DNA from: an uncultured Alphaproteobacteria bacterium
Lineage (GTDB): Bacteria > Pseudomonadota > Alphaproteobacteria > Rhodobacterales > Rhodobacteraceae
Reading direction: 5' to 3'
Assembly (NCBI GenBank): GCA_902596605.1
Contig: CACJUU010000005.1
Location: forward strand, 1-64,000
DNA: 64,000 nucleotides
Made by a program: the position numbers and the translations under genes
Notes under the pieces: generated by a model
Told to the model about the DNA's origin: nothing
Databases searched by the model: none
What the model saw: the letters and a program-made list of their open reading frames with translations, nothing else
Shown here: positions 43,270 through 52,597 of the stretch, one piece after another
Numbering within the stretch: position 1 is the first letter of the stretch
How the letters are laid out: each line of letters opens with the position of its first letter

Positions 43270-45195
43270 TTAACTATCTTTAACAGAGCAACTAGCTTTA
43301 TTTTTTTGCGCTGCAAGATCTATTGAGGGGTTTCTATCAAAAAAACCAACTGGCATAAGTTTAAAGCCTGTCTTCACTACAGGTTGAACAGGATAATCCT
43401 CCAATCGTGGTAAATGATGAAGCCCAAAAACATGCCAGGCAACTAGATCTTCATCTTTGATACTTCTCTTCTGTTTAACAAATGAAGGTAATCCATCATC
43501 AGATTTTGATCCATTAACAAATTCTCCCGCCGGATATCTTTCTTCCCTATCAAATACAGTTACCCATAATGAGTTAAAAATAAACTTCATACGCGATCCA
43601 GAAGGCCCGTTTGGATCATGAAATGATGCTATACTGCCTGTTGGTTCAAGCTTGTAAGAGGTATTGTTTCCCATTTTGTTTTTTTTTGTCTCACTTACAA
43701 ACTTCCAGTATCTTTGCTTTTCTGGATTGCGTTTGAAACCTCCCTCAACCTTGAGTGCTTTCTCTTGGACATAGAAAGCGTTGCCAAAAGGGTTTAATTC
43801 TGATGAGGTCTCTTGTTCCGTGTCACATTGATAAAGTGAATTTTTTTTGCCATCGACTGCCATATCTAATCTAGCACAGAAAATATGTTGATGGATCTGA
43901 CCAACAACTCCCGGGGCTACTTCTGTTCCATATTTATCACCAGAGTGGGGTATGCAGCCAACTGTATTAATTACTCCAGTAGCTTTCATTTCAAATTCAA
44001 TTTCTCCATCAAGATAAAGATACCAGTATGAAGCATAATCATAATTTCCTACTGTTGAAATAGACGAAATCACAAGACGCCTTCCTCTTCTGATTTCAGT
44101 GCTATCAAGTCTAAAATCATAGTGCTTCCACAACAAGCCATGGTCTTCTTCATGAATGCATATTCCATTCTTTATTTTCATTGGATTTCCATTTGTGTCT
44201 GCTATCCAACAATCCATGTAGTAAATCGATCCCAAACAGTCACAACCTAGCTCTAGAGAATTTGCTAGTTTTCCAATTCCGTATTCACCGATATCAAAAA
44301 CATTTTTTCTTGCATGAGTTTTATTAGGGCTTCCATAGGGTACTACCATTTCTGCAATCGATGCTCTGTAACATATTGATCTATTATCGTAACAGACATT
44401 GTGAAGGGTTAATCCTTCTCTGGAATTGAAACCGACTACTAGGGACCACTTATCCCATAGAAGTTTCCCATCTATAAACTCAAAAGATACACCGGAAGGC
44501 TGATTAATATTTATTTGTTTCAGATTATCTCGTGGATTTTTTTCAAATTCAGGAATGTAGTTTCCTGGGGTTTTGGGAATAGGAATATCGCCCACATCAA
44601 TAACTTCAATAACCTTTAAAGTTTTTATGTCGACTGTAGCATTTAAACCCTCAATTGGATGTGCATATTGATGATCTGTTGGACTATTTCGTACCCAAGC
44701 AAATATATGGCTTATATGTCTACCTTTCTCATCTTCAGAGGCAACAAAACCTGCTGACCAGGCATCCACGCACACCAAGTCCAAATCAACAATACCCCTT
44801 CTTTTACATCCTTTAATGAAGCGGGGGTCGGTCTTTACAGCGTTTTCAATATCTAAAAACTCCTCCAGCTGGATCATTGGTTGTGCATCAGAATATTTCT
44901 CTTCTGAGATAACTCTTTCTTCAGAAATAGATACCTTGATAACATGAACTCCGATTTTGCCTTCTTTGAAAATATTTACTCTTGCAGCTCGCGATATTTG
45001 CATGCCTTTCTTAAAATTCAGTACAAAAGATTTCTCCGGTTCCTCGAGTTGAATTGTTTCAAAAAATATTTTTTCACGCGATTCCGCAAAATAATTTTTT
45101 ACAATCTTAGAGGCAGTATAAATTTCTTCCTCTGTCAAAGGATTAAGAGGATGCTCAATTGACTTTATTTTGTCTGGTTCTACTAGCTGATCCAT
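43270..45195 (-). CDS. Copper amine oxidase (TPQ-dependent)
   Basis: A 641-residue copper amine oxidase that converts primary amines to aldehydes, ammonia and hydrogen peroxide. The topaquinone precursor is Tyr385 in STVGNYDY, the catalytic base is Asp301 in FDIGEYG, and the copper histidines are in QIHQHIFCARLD and the later WHVFGLHHLPR. The small N2/N3 domains occupy about residues 20-220. No signal peptide is visible, so it is probably cytoplasmic, like Arthrobacter enzymes. It ends 16 bases from ureD in opposite orientation; it could add amine nitrogen to the same ammonia pool (inference). Confidence 0.92.
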   Translation of the reverse strand: MDQLVEPDKIKSIEHPLNPLTEEEIYTASKIVKNYFAESREKIFFETIQLEEPEKSFVLNFKKGMQISRAARVNIFKEGKIGVHVIKVSISEERVISEEKYSDAQPMIQLEEFLDIENAVKTDPRFIKGCKRRGIVDLDLVCVDAWSAGFVASEDEKGRHISHIFAWVRNSPTDHQYAHPIEGLNATVDIKTLKVIEVIDVGDIPIPKTPGNYIPEFEKNPRDNLKQININQPSGVSFEFIDGKLLWDKWSLVVGFNSREGLTLHNVCYDNRSICYRASIAEMVVPYGSPNKTHARKNVFDIGEYGIGKLANSLELGCDCLGSIYYMDCWIADTNGNPMKIKNGICIHEEDHGLLWKHYDFRLDSTEIRRGRRLVISSISTVGNYDYASYWYLYLDGEIEFEMKATGVINTVGCIPHSGDKYGTEVAPGVVGQIHQHIFCARLDMAVDGKKNSLYQCDTEQETSSELNPFGNAFYVQEKALKVEGGFKRNPEKQRYWKFVSETKKNKMGNNTSYKLEPTGSIASFHDPNGPSGSRMKFIFNSLWVTVFDREERYPAGEFVNGSKSDDGLPSFVKQKRSIKDEDLVAWHVFGLHHLPRLEDYPVQPVVKTGFKLMPVGFFDRNPSIDLAAQKNKASCSVKDS

Positions 45196-45320
45196 TTAAG
45201 TGTTCCCCTTTATAGGTGGCATAATTTTTATGTTCTTTACTTTTAGTCAATCCTAATAGTATTCTCTAATTATAGCATACATCAAACCGTTAAAGTTTAA
45301 AACATTCTACTTGCAATAAA

Positions 45321-46295
45321 ATGGCTTCAATAATTGAAATAGAAGAATATGGCTCCTCGTCGGTTCTAACCCATAAGACGCGGAGTATTGTGTCGCCAAA
45401 AGTAGGTGAAGTTCAGATTAGAAACTTGGCAATTGGGGTTAACTATCACGATGTTTATGTCAGATCTGGTCTCTATAAAACCTTAAAACTTCCTGGCACA
45501 CCAGGTTGCGAAGCAAGTGGCATCATAGAAAAAATTGGTAAAAATGTAGTTGGCTTTGAAGAAGGAGAAAGAGTTACTTACTTGACAAGAGAATATGGCG
45601 CATATGCTTCCCATATAAATATTGTCTCTGAAAAAGTATTAAAGCTTCCATCTACTTTAAAAGATGAATTAGTGGCAACAAATTTTTTGAGAGCCATGAC
45701 AGTTGAAATGCTTCTAAATCGTATAACATCAGTTGATTCGTCAAAAACGATTTTGGTAACAGCAGCATCTGGTGGTGTTGGTCGCTTACTTTGCCAATGG
45801 GCAAGCTCTAGGGGCGTCAAGGTAATTGGTAGTGTGGGCTCTCAAGAAAAAATTCTAGAAACAAAATTGAATGGATGTCTTGAAACCTTTGTTTCAAGTG
45901 ACGAAAAATTTAGTAACAAAGTATTAGACGTTACTAATGGAAAAGGTGTTGATATCGTTTTCGATTCTGTCGGGAATGACACCTTCGAGTCTTCTTTATT
46001 ATCACTAGCGCATTGTGGATATTTGATTAATTTTGGTCAATCATCAGGTCCCGTTCAACCTGTATTAATGAGTACATTGGCTGAGAAATCACTATCTATT
46101 TCTCGCCCTATACTTTTTCATTATTTTGGTAATCGGAAAAACTATGAAAATATGGCAGCTTCAGTATTTAAAGCTTTTGAAGATGAAATCATCAAGGTTT
46201 CGGAATTTTTGCCATTTGATTTGAAAGATGCATCCAATGCGCATGACACTCTAGAATCTAGAAAGGGCGGGGGAAGTATATATTTAGTCCCTTGA
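45321..46295 (+). CDS. NADPH:quinone oxidoreductase, zinc-free MDR family
   Basis: A 324-residue medium-chain reductase. The N-terminal GroES-like domain contains VNYHDVYVRSGLYK (18-residue quinone-reductase signature region) and GTPGCEASGIIEKIG; the Rossmann fold has VTAASGGVGRLLCQWASSRG (near 153) for NADPH. The zinc ligands of alcohol dehydrogenases are missing, as expected for the quinone-reductase group. It reduces quinones or conjugated carbonyls. The next gene, a sulfurtransferase, follows after 9 bases; this starts a run of four plus-strand genes ending at 48664. Confidence 0.85.
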   Translation: MASIIEIEEYGSSSVLTHKTRSIVSPKVGEVQIRNLAIGVNYHDVYVRSGLYKTLKLPGTPGCEASGIIEKIGKNVVGFEEGERVTYLTREYGAYASHINIVSEKVLKLPSTLKDELVATNFLRAMTVEMLLNRITSVDSSKTILVTAASGGVGRLLCQWASSRGVKVIGSVGSQEKILETKLNGCLETFVSSDEKFSNKVLDVTNGKGVDIVFDSVGNDTFESSLLSLAHCGYLINFGQSSGPVQPVLMSTLAEKSLSISRPILFHYFGNRKNYENMAASVFKAFEDEIIKVSEFLPFDLKDASNAHDTLESRKGGGSIYLVP

Positions 46296-46304
46296 TTCAA
46301 TAAA

Positions 46305-47195
46305 ATGGAAAAAATAGAAATAGGCTGGAAGTATCCTGAAGCTATAATATCATGTGAATGGCTCCAAAAAAATTTAGGAAATAAGAATTTACGTATTTAT
46401 GATTGTACAACATTTTTGCACTACACAGATGATCATCCTTCTAAACCCTATGACGTTGAGAGCGGCCACCTGGATTATTTAAGGGAACATATTCCTGGGG
46501 CATCATTTCTAGATCTTCAAATCCAGATTTCAGATCCAGAAAGTCAATATAAATTTACTTTGCCTGACATTGAGCGCTTAAGTAAAAGTTTTGGTAAGTT
46601 AGGAATTGGTGGCTCATACCATACTATTTTGTATTCAACAAATGGACTTCAGTGGGCCACAAGGGTTTGGTGGATGATTTACATGCTTGGATATAAAAAT
46701 GTTAGCGTATTAAACGGTGGTTTAAGAGAGTGGAAACGAAATAATTATGATCTTGAGTCTGGAGAAAATTTTTATTCTAAATCAGAATTCTCAAGTTCCA
46801 AAAATCAAGGCTTTTTTGTGGGTAAGGAACAAACACTAGATGCCATGGAAGATAATAGGTGTATTTTAATTAATGCACTGACAAGTGATATTCACAATGG
46901 AGAAAGTACGCGTTATGGGAGACCAGGTAGGATCCCAGGTAGTATTAATATTCCATTTAGTGATCTGATGGATATGAGTACGCATATGTTAAAATCACCT
47001 AAAGAAGCATTGTCGGTTTTTGCAAAATATAATATCACAAAAGATAATGAGATACTTAACTACTGTGGAGGTGGTATTGCAGCCACATTGAATGCTTTTG
47101 TTTTGTACCAACTTGGTTTTCAAAAATTAAAAGTTTACGATAATTCTCTTAGTGAATGGGCTATGGATAAGTGTCTTCCTATGGAAATGGATTAG
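46305..47195 (+). CDS. Sulfurtransferase, tandem rhodanese domains
   Basis: A 296-residue protein with two rhodanese domains (about 13-140 and 160-290), like thiosulfate / 3-mercaptopyruvate sulfurtransferases. The active cysteine is in the second domain, NYCGGGIAAT; the loop CGGGIAA differs from the CRKGVT or CGSGVTA loops of well-studied enzymes, so the sulfur donor is uncertain. RYGRPGRIPGSINIP is a further marker shared with the second copy at 54390-55256. It lies between a quinone reductase and a GST. Cytoplasmic; no signal peptide. Confidence 0.82.
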   Translation: MEKIEIGWKYPEAIISCEWLQKNLGNKNLRIYDCTTFLHYTDDHPSKPYDVESGHLDYLREHIPGASFLDLQIQISDPESQYKFTLPDIERLSKSFGKLGIGGSYHTILYSTNGLQWATRVWWMIYMLGYKNVSVLNGGLREWKRNNYDLESGENFYSKSEFSSSKNQGFFVGKEQTLDAMEDNRCILINALTSDIHNGESTRYGRPGRIPGSINIPFSDLMDMSTHMLKSPKEALSVFAKYNITKDNEILNYCGGGIAATLNAFVLYQLGFQKLKVYDNSLSEWAMDKCLPMEMD

Positions 47196-47231
47196 GTATT
47201 GATTAAATAATGAAAAATTAAAGAGGTTTTT

Positions 47232-47864
47232 TTGGGTAAAGACGTTCCAATACTATATAGTTTTCGTAGATGTCCATATGCCATAAGAGCTAGGTGGGCC
47301 CTTCTTTCATCAAATATTGAAGTGGAATTAAGAGAAGTTGTTTTGAAGGATAAGCCACATGAATTCTTGAAGGCTTCAAGCACTGGCACCGTTCCATGCC
47401 TAAAATTAAAGGATAAAATAATTGATGAGAGTATTGATATAATGATTTGGGCTTTAAGAAAAAATGATCCAGAGGGCTGGTTAGATATGCCTGCTGAAGG
47501 GTACCGTTTAATTGAAGAGGTTGAGAAAAAATTTAAACCTAACTTAGACAAAACAAAATACGCTACTCGGTATTCCCAAAATGATAGTAAAGTCAGCAAG
47601 AATTTGGCCATAGAGTATTTGATTAATCTAGACAAAAAAATAAAGGGGGAATTCCTTTATGGCGAGCAACCAAAGTTAGCTGATATAGCTATATTTCCAT
47701 TCGTCAAGCAATTTGCAAACATTGACATAAATTGGTTTAATGAATTTGGCTGGCAAAAGCTTCAAAATTGGCTGACAGCTTTTGTTGGATCCAATATGTT
47801 TGATAAATCGCAAAAAAAATTTGTTAAATGGAGGCCGGCTGCAGCCCCGGTGTTTTTCCCTTGA
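47232..47864 (+). CDS. Glutathione S-transferase
   Basis: A 210-residue GST with a thioredoxin-like N-terminal domain (PILYSFRRCPYAIRARWAL), where CPYA gives an active-site Cys, as in omega or beta-like classes able to use glutathione for reduction or thiol transfer. GTVPCLKLKDKIIDESIDIM supplies the cis-Pro and glutathione-binding ES region. The start is TTG at 47232, preceded by AGAGG. Its stop overlaps the TTG start of the following hydratase gene in TTGA, suggesting coupled translation. Different class from the GST at 24803. Confidence 0.82.
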   Translation: MGKDVPILYSFRRCPYAIRARWALLSSNIEVELREVVLKDKPHEFLKASSTGTVPCLKLKDKIIDESIDIMIWALRKNDPEGWLDMPAEGYRLIEEVEKKFKPNLDKTKYATRYSQNDSKVSKNLAIEYLINLDKKIKGEFLYGEQPKLADIAIFPFVKQFANIDINWFNEFGWQKLQNWLTAFVGSNMFDKSQKKFVKWRPAAAPVFFP

Positions 47865-48664
47865 GCACCAGACAAAATCTTTCAAATTACTTAATTGAAT
47901 GTTTAGAAAATATGTCTCAAGCACAATTACCAAGTAAAACTATTCCCAACTTCTCTTTGTCAGATGCCTATAGAACCGCGTTAGAGATTAAAGAAATTCG
48001 TGAAAACAAAAAGGAAAAAGCTTCTGGTATAAAAGTAGGTTTTACTAACAAAACAATTTGGGATAAATATTCTGTAAACGCACCAATCTATGGATTTATG
48101 TATTCCTCAACGATTTTGAATACCAAGCAATCATTTTCACCAGAAAAATTTCTTGAACCAAAGTTTGAGCCTGAGATCTTTTTCAGACTGAGGAAAATTC
48201 CACATAGTGAAATGAGTGATATAGACTTAATCGCTTGCTGTGAGAGCTTTGGGATTGGCGTCGAGTTAGTGCAGAGTATCTATAAGGGATGGACTTTTAA
48301 GTTACCGGACACAGTTGCCGGATTTGGTTTGCATGGCCAGTATAAAATTTTAGAAGAAATGGCAATCCCATCTGATGAAAACAATAGAGGTGATCTAATC
48401 GACAAATTAAAAAACTTTAATCTTACTCTGAAAAAAAACTCCAAAATTTTTGAGCACGGAAAGTCGAAGAATATATTAGAAGAAAGCCCATTAGCTGCCT
48501 TGAGATCTTACATAGAATTTTGTGAAAAAAATTTAGATTGGTTAGTCATCAATGGGCCAATAACAACTGGTACTATCACAGACGCATACGATATTAATAA
48601 GGCTGATGTTTTTTCCTGTGAAGTTGATCGCTTATTTGAAAAGAAGTTTGTTGTTAAGTTTTAA
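47861..48664 (+). CDS. 2-keto-4-pentenoate hydratase-like protein (second copy)
   Basis: A 267-residue member of the MhpD/fumarylacetoacetate hydrolase superfamily, homologous to the protein at 23075-23851. Markers are SGIKVGFTNKTIWDKY, the acidic metal site KFEPEIFFRL and INGPITTGTITDAY near the C-terminus. An upstream ATG at 47828 lies inside the GST gene; the TTG at 47861, overlapping the GST stop as TTGA, is a better start. The pairing with a GST and a quinone reductase suggests use in degradation of an aromatic or dienoate compound, but no other pathway enzyme is next to it. Confidence 0.78.
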   Translation: MSTRQNLSNYLIECLENMSQAQLPSKTIPNFSLSDAYRTALEIKEIRENKKEKASGIKVGFTNKTIWDKYSVNAPIYGFMYSSTILNTKQSFSPEKFLEPKFEPEIFFRLRKIPHSEMSDIDLIACCESFGIGVELVQSIYKGWTFKLPDTVAGFGLHGQYKILEEMAIPSDENNRGDLIDKLKNFNLTLKKNSKIFEHGKSKNILEESPLAALRSYIEFCEKNLDWLVINGPITTGTITDAYDINKADVFSCEVDRLFEKKFVVKF

Positions 48665-48666
48665 AG

Positions 48667-49728
48667 TCACCATACTGTACCTCTTGCGACAACTTTAACT
48701 TTTTTAAATTTTTTCTCTTCAGTGATAAGATTTACTTCATTAAGCATGTTCGTTACTACGCATGCATGATTAGGGATAATTTGGATTTTTTGTCCAATTT
48801 CTAAATTTGTGTTTTGTTCACTCACAATCGTGCCATGCTCTTCCGTTAATTGTGCAATTCTAAGTTCAGGGAAGTTTACTATAGAACCATGATCATTCAT
48901 TCCAAAGAGGTCAGACGTTAATACTTTTGACCCAGCATCGATTATGGCTCTGTTTTTTGTTGGAGTTGACACTACAGTTGCTAAAACGGTCAAAGCGACC
49001 TTTTTTTCCGAACAAATCTTGTTTTTAACAAGAGATCTATCATTAAATATGTAAGTTCCAATTCTATACTCTGTCGCAACTGGAATATCTTTGACTTTCC
49101 ACATGTCAGGCGAGCCACCGATAGAAACTGTATTTACAGCAATATTTTTTGCTTCAATTAGTTTCTTTGCGTCAGTTAAAAAGCTGTTAATTTTCTGAGC
49201 TTGAGAAGTAGGAGGGTAGGTCATTAACCCACTGAAAATTAGTCCAGGGCTTAGATTTATCAATTCTGCCAATTCACATGCCTCTTGAGGACTTGTGACC
49301 CCGCAACGGTTGGCTCCAGTATCACACTCAACTAATACAGGTAAAGCTTCCTTAGCCCCTTCAAATGTCTTAGATAAGCCTTTTATGCAAAAAGAGCTAT
49401 CAGCTACTACAGAAGTCTTCACTTTATTAGCTAAATTTCGAAGAGCCTTTAATTTTTGTTCTCCTATTATATTGTAGGTGATAAGAACATCATTAATACC
49501 ACCCTCGGAAATTATCGCCTCGGCCTCACTTATTTTTTGAGCCGTAATTCCAACCGCTCCAGCTTCAATTTGTAATTTAGCTAAGGCCGGGATTTTATGT
49601 GTCTTAATATGAGGTCTTAATTTAATACCAATCTCGTCACAATATCTTTGATATGTATGTATGTTATCTTTGACAATATTTAAATCCACAATAATGGCGG
49701 GGGTATCAATCTCTTTGATCAGACTCAT
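48667..49728 (-). CDS. D-threonine aldolase / D-serine dehydratase-like PLP enzyme
   Basis: A 353-residue fold-type III (alanine racemase-like) PLP enzyme. The N-terminal IDTPAIIVDLNIVKDNI and RPHIKTHK (38-45), which carries the PLP lysine, are typical of the D-threonine aldolase/DSD1 family. The C-terminal domain has the metal-binding His-x-Cys (PNHACVV, near 324). It should cleave or dehydrate a D-3-hydroxy amino acid; which one cannot be told. It is convergent with the hydratase gene and followed upstream by an alpha-beta hydrolase gene on the same strand, 32 bases away. Confidence 0.85.
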   Translation of the reverse strand: MSLIKEIDTPAIIVDLNIVKDNIHTYQRYCDEIGIKLRPHIKTHKIPALAKLQIEAGAVGITAQKISEAEAIISEGGINDVLITYNIIGEQKLKALRNLANKVKTSVVADSSFCIKGLSKTFEGAKEALPVLVECDTGANRCGVTSPQEACELAELINLSPGLIFSGLMTYPPTSQAQKINSFLTDAKKLIEAKNIAVNTVSIGGSPDMWKVKDIPVATEYRIGTYIFNDRSLVKNKICSEKKVALTVLATVVSTPTKNRAIIDAGSKVLTSDLFGMNDHGSIVNFPELRIAQLTEEHGTIVSEQNTNLEIGQKIQIIPNHACVVTNMLNEVNLITEEKKFKKVKVVARGTVW

Positions 49729-49760
49729 TTATTTATTCAGTTTAGTAACTCTAATTTCAA

Positions 49761-50744
49761 TTATAGTCTCGAAAGAAAGTTTAAGATGAACTTATTTACT
49801 TCTGTAGGTTTTTCCTGCTGAACCCAGTGCCCTGAGTCGTCGAGGAGACATACTGATAAAAGATTTTCATAATTTCTGCCAATTTTATCCTCAAGGTCCT
49901 TACTGCTATCGTAGTTGGGACCTATAAAAGAATTTACAGGATCATATTTACCAGTTAAAAAAGCGGAGGGTTGTTTTACTTTTGCGTTTTTTAGTTCAAG
50001 TAAATCCTCGAAATCAATTTGTTGCGCTCTGTATCTATTTAGCGGACCACGCATCCCACTTAATTCAAATTCACCGACTAAATAATCCATATCACCAGCG
50101 GTAATCCAGGATGGGTAGGTATCAAATGTTGGTAATGCTTCTAAATATTTTCCATTTACACCTTTTGAACTTCCTGTAATAGCATTTTCCTTTTGTACTT
50201 TCATACCTCGCGCATCGATGGAAAAATAGGTCTGCTCCAAATACTTGCGTACATTCTCTTCAAACTCTGCTTCAGCAACTCCTTCTTCTTGAAAATAGAG
50301 TTGATAGAAAAACTTACCCTCATATATCTTTCTCCAGAGATCAATTGATGAGAGATCTCTTCTTGGAAAAAATGGTACTGAAAGGCCTAAAACGGCAGAT
50401 ATTCTCTTTTCATTTAAAACAGCTGTATTCCATACAATTGGACCTCCCCAATCGTGACCAATCAAGATAGCCTTTTCAAAGTCAAGAGCATCTATAACAC
50501 CAATTACATCTTTAGTGAGTTCTCTCATACTATAGGCTTCAATTTCATATGGCTTTGATGAACCTCCATATCCCCTTACGTCAATGGCGGCAACGGTGTG
50601 GCCCTTCTCTGCTAGTAAGGGGATTTGATGTCTCCAACTATACCAGCTTTCAGGACATCCATGGACTAAAACGATTAGTGGCCCTGATCCTTCTATTTTT
50701 GCTCGTATATTTATGTTGTTTGATTTTAAAATTTTGAAAGTCAT
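49761..50744 (-). CDS. Alpha/beta hydrolase, epoxide-hydrolase-like
   Basis: A 327-residue hydrolase. Oxyanion motif HGCPESWYSWRHQ (29-40), nucleophile Asp98 in GHDWGG, and late His in DDSGHWVQQEKP match soluble epoxide hydrolases; Asp rather than Ser as nucleophile argues for epoxide or haloalkane substrates. The lid (about 130-240) contains tyrosines that could polarise the epoxide oxygen. It is the last of three minus-strand genes; two small proteins precede it (51003-51353 and 50752-51006), with 7 bases to the nearest. Confidence 0.83.
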   Translation of the reverse strand: MTFKILKSNNINIRAKIEGSGPLIVLVHGCPESWYSWRHQIPLLAEKGHTVAAIDVRGYGGSSKPYEIEAYSMRELTKDVIGVIDALDFEKAILIGHDWGGPIVWNTAVLNEKRISAVLGLSVPFFPRRDLSSIDLWRKIYEGKFFYQLYFQEEGVAEAEFEENVRKYLEQTYFSIDARGMKVQKENAITGSSKGVNGKYLEALPTFDTYPSWITAGDMDYLVGEFELSGMRGPLNRYRAQQIDFEDLLELKNAKVKQPSAFLTGKYDPVNSFIGPNYDSSKDLEDKIGRNYENLLSVCLLDDSGHWVQQEKPTEVNKFILNFLSRL

Positions 50745-50751
50745 TTCTGCT

Positions 50752-51006
50752 TCACCTACTTCCTTCTAAAACCGACACTTTTGCCATTGCCTGCTCTTTT
50801 AAACTTTGCATGGCTTTTAATACGTCAAGATTAGAGCCCGCAACTTGTTTTGAGGGAAATATTTCAATTATAAAACCCGTATTATCACTTGATTTAAATA
50901 GGTTCCTTTTTAACTCTTCATTATCAATAGGTTGAGCTACTGCTTCGACTACAGACCATAAGGATGGTGCCAATAGGGTGAAATTAATTGCTCTACCATA
51001 CATCAA
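50752..51006 (-). CDS. Small conserved-looking hypothetical protein
   Basis: An 84-residue soluble protein (contains AINFTLLAPSLWSVVEAVAQPIDNEELK and a final helical KAMQSLKEQAMAKVS). No family recognised with confidence; size and context could suit a dimeric alpha-beta barrel half. Its start overlaps the stop of the upstream small gene by 4 bases (51003-51006) and the hydrolase gene follows after 7 bases, so the three are one operon. Two adjacent ATG codons are present at the start. Confidence 0.5.
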   Translation of the reverse strand: MMYGRAINFTLLAPSLWSVVEAVAQPIDNEELKRNLFKSSDNTGFIIEIFPSKQVAGSNLDVLKAMQSLKEQAMAKVSVLEGSR

Positions 51007-51353
51007 GAAGTCTCGGCGGCTTGCATAGTTGTTACATAAGAGGCCATGCCGTCTTTAGCTTTTTCATAGATCTTCATATGTTCCAATGAGTCAAATGCTC
51101 TAGACCAATATAAGTTAGTCCAAGTTCCTGAGGCTCTTGCGATATTCATTCCCGCCTCCATATCTTCATCGCTCTTAGCATCTACTACACAAAAAAAGGT
51201 AAAACTTTCAGTATGTGTAAAAAGAAACTCTCTTATATTCATGCTAAATTGATCTGTTAGATTTCTAACAATTGGTAGCCTATCTTGGGGTTTGTTAAGC
51301 ATACCGCTGGCATATTCTGAATTTGTTTTTCCGTAAATTATGTAAGTTTTCAT
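51003..51353 (-). CDS. Small protein, possible dimeric alpha-beta barrel (GYD-like)
   Basis: A 116-residue protein. The order of strands and helices (MKTYIIYGKT; RLPIVRNLTDQFSMNIREFLF; FTFFCVVDAKSDEDMEAGMNIARASGTWTNLYWSRAF) resembles GYD/DUF3303-type dimeric alpha-beta barrel proteins, where the middle strand plus DEDMEAGMNIA helix is typical. Function in that family is mostly unknown. First gene of the operon with the 84-residue protein and the epoxide-hydrolase-like enzyme. Divergent from the methyltransferase gene. Confidence 0.5.
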   Translation of the reverse strand: MKTYIIYGKTNSEYASGMLNKPQDRLPIVRNLTDQFSMNIREFLFTHTESFTFFCVVDAKSDEDMEAGMNIARASGTWTNLYWSRAFDSLEHMKIYEKAKDGMASYVTTMQAAETS

Positions 51354-51483
51354 ATTTAACCTTTATCTTAGAGCGTTTAAAGTATCAGCAATATCATTTT
51401 AAAATTCTTAAAAACTTATTACTATATTATATGACCACGATACATCAAACCTATGCAAAGTTAAATAATGTTGAGTATATTTA

Positions 51484-52137
51484 ATGAACTTTAAGCTTAT
51501 TGTAGCTCGATGGATCCATAAGCTTCTTATTCATACTGAATTGATGACAGAAAATATGAGGGCTCCAAAGACAATCGGGCTCGCTTGGGTAGCAAGAACA
51601 TTAATGAATTATTCAAATGCGCAAGTAAGCATTGATATTGTAAATAGAATGAAAGTGAAAAAAACTGATCATGTCCTGGAGTTGGGTGTAGGTAACGGAT
51701 TGGCGATAAAGGAAATTGCAAAGATTAGTGGAAATAACATAATTGGAGTAGAAATAAGCGCAGAGTTTAGAAGAAATCTGCTCAAAATGAATCTGCCTAA
51801 AAACATAGTTATTTTAGATAATGACGCGAAAGATTTGAGCAATAAAGTTTCAGATGAGTCTATAGATAAACTTTTAGCGATAAATGTAATATATTTCTTA
51901 AAACCAATAGAACAATATATCCTGGAGTTCAAAAGAATATTAAAAAAGGGGGGTATTGGTTATTTGGGATGTAAATTTGAAAGTATAAAGAATTTTGACA
52001 TTGAAGTTGCCCCAAATAAAGATGAAAGAGCAATTATAAGTACGCTATCAAACCTTGGGTTTAATGTCTCAAGTGAGTTTGTAGATTTAGGTGAGGATAG
52101 ATCACGCTATACTTTTATTCGATTTGAAAAAAAATAG
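51484..52137 (+). CDS. Class I SAM-dependent methyltransferase
   Basis: A 217-residue methyltransferase. The SAM-binding motif I is VLELGVGNG (near 61-69), motif II acidic residue in GVEIS (near 86), and DNDAKDLSN / LLAINVIYFL cover motifs III-IV; the fold ends with the usual beta hairpin. The substrate is unknown; the first 40 residues resemble neither ubiquinone nor cobalamin enzymes enough to decide. The MaoC-type gene starts 12 bases downstream with AGAGAGGAAAAAAG before its ATG, so both are likely co-transcribed. Confidence 0.8.
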   Translation: MNFKLIVARWIHKLLIHTELMTENMRAPKTIGLAWVARTLMNYSNAQVSIDIVNRMKVKKTDHVLELGVGNGLAIKEIAKISGNNIIGVEISAEFRRNLLKMNLPKNIVILDNDAKDLSNKVSDESIDKLLAINVIYFLKPIEQYILEFKRILKKGGIGYLGCKFESIKNFDIEVAPNKDERAIISTLSNLGFNVSSEFVDLGEDRSRYTFIRFEKK

Positions 52138-52149
52138 AGAGGAAAAAAG

Positions 52150-52596
52150 ATGGAAAAGAGATATGCAGAGGATTTTAAAAAGGGGGACATTTTTAATCTT
52201 GGGGAGTATGCTTTTTCAGAGGATGAAATAATAGATTTTGCAAACAAGTATGATCCTTTTCCTTTTCATATTAACAAAAGTGCGGCTGAAAAAACTGTAT
52301 TTGGCGGTATTATATCAAGTGGGTGGCTAACAGCTCTTATTTGGCTTGGAATGATGCATAAAAGCTTTTTATCCTACGATACGGTAATGGGATCACCGGG
52401 GCATGAGGAAATGACCTGGCCAAAACCAGTAAGACCTGATGACAAAGTGACCGGTCAATTAGAAATATTGGAGAGTAGAAAATCAAAAAGCAAACCTGGA
52501 CTTGGTTTTGTTAGATATGAGGCGAAGTTAGTCAATCAAGACAATGAAATAGTTTTTCTCACTAAAAGCACCTTGATGATTAAGACTCGAATTTAA
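52150..52596 (+). CDS. MaoC family (R)-hydratase-like protein
   Basis: A 148-residue single hot-dog domain protein of the MaoC/enoyl-CoA hydratase 2 type. The hydratase motif region reads FANKYDPFPFHINKSAAEKTVFGGIISSGW: the catalytic Asp (D-P-x-P-x-H) and His pair is present. The next block (GSPGHEEMTWPKPVRPDDKVTG) matches the family. It may hydrate an enoyl-CoA, or serve another acyl-CoA pathway. It is downstream of a methyltransferase and convergent with the ABC1-kinase gene (1 base between stops). Confidence 0.85.
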   Translation: MEKRYAEDFKKGDIFNLGEYAFSEDEIIDFANKYDPFPFHINKSAAEKTVFGGIISSGWLTALIWLGMMHKSFLSYDTVMGSPGHEEMTWPKPVRPDDKVTGQLEILESRKSKSKPGLGFVRYEAKLVNQDNEIVFLTKSTLMIKTRI

Positions 52597-52597
52597 T

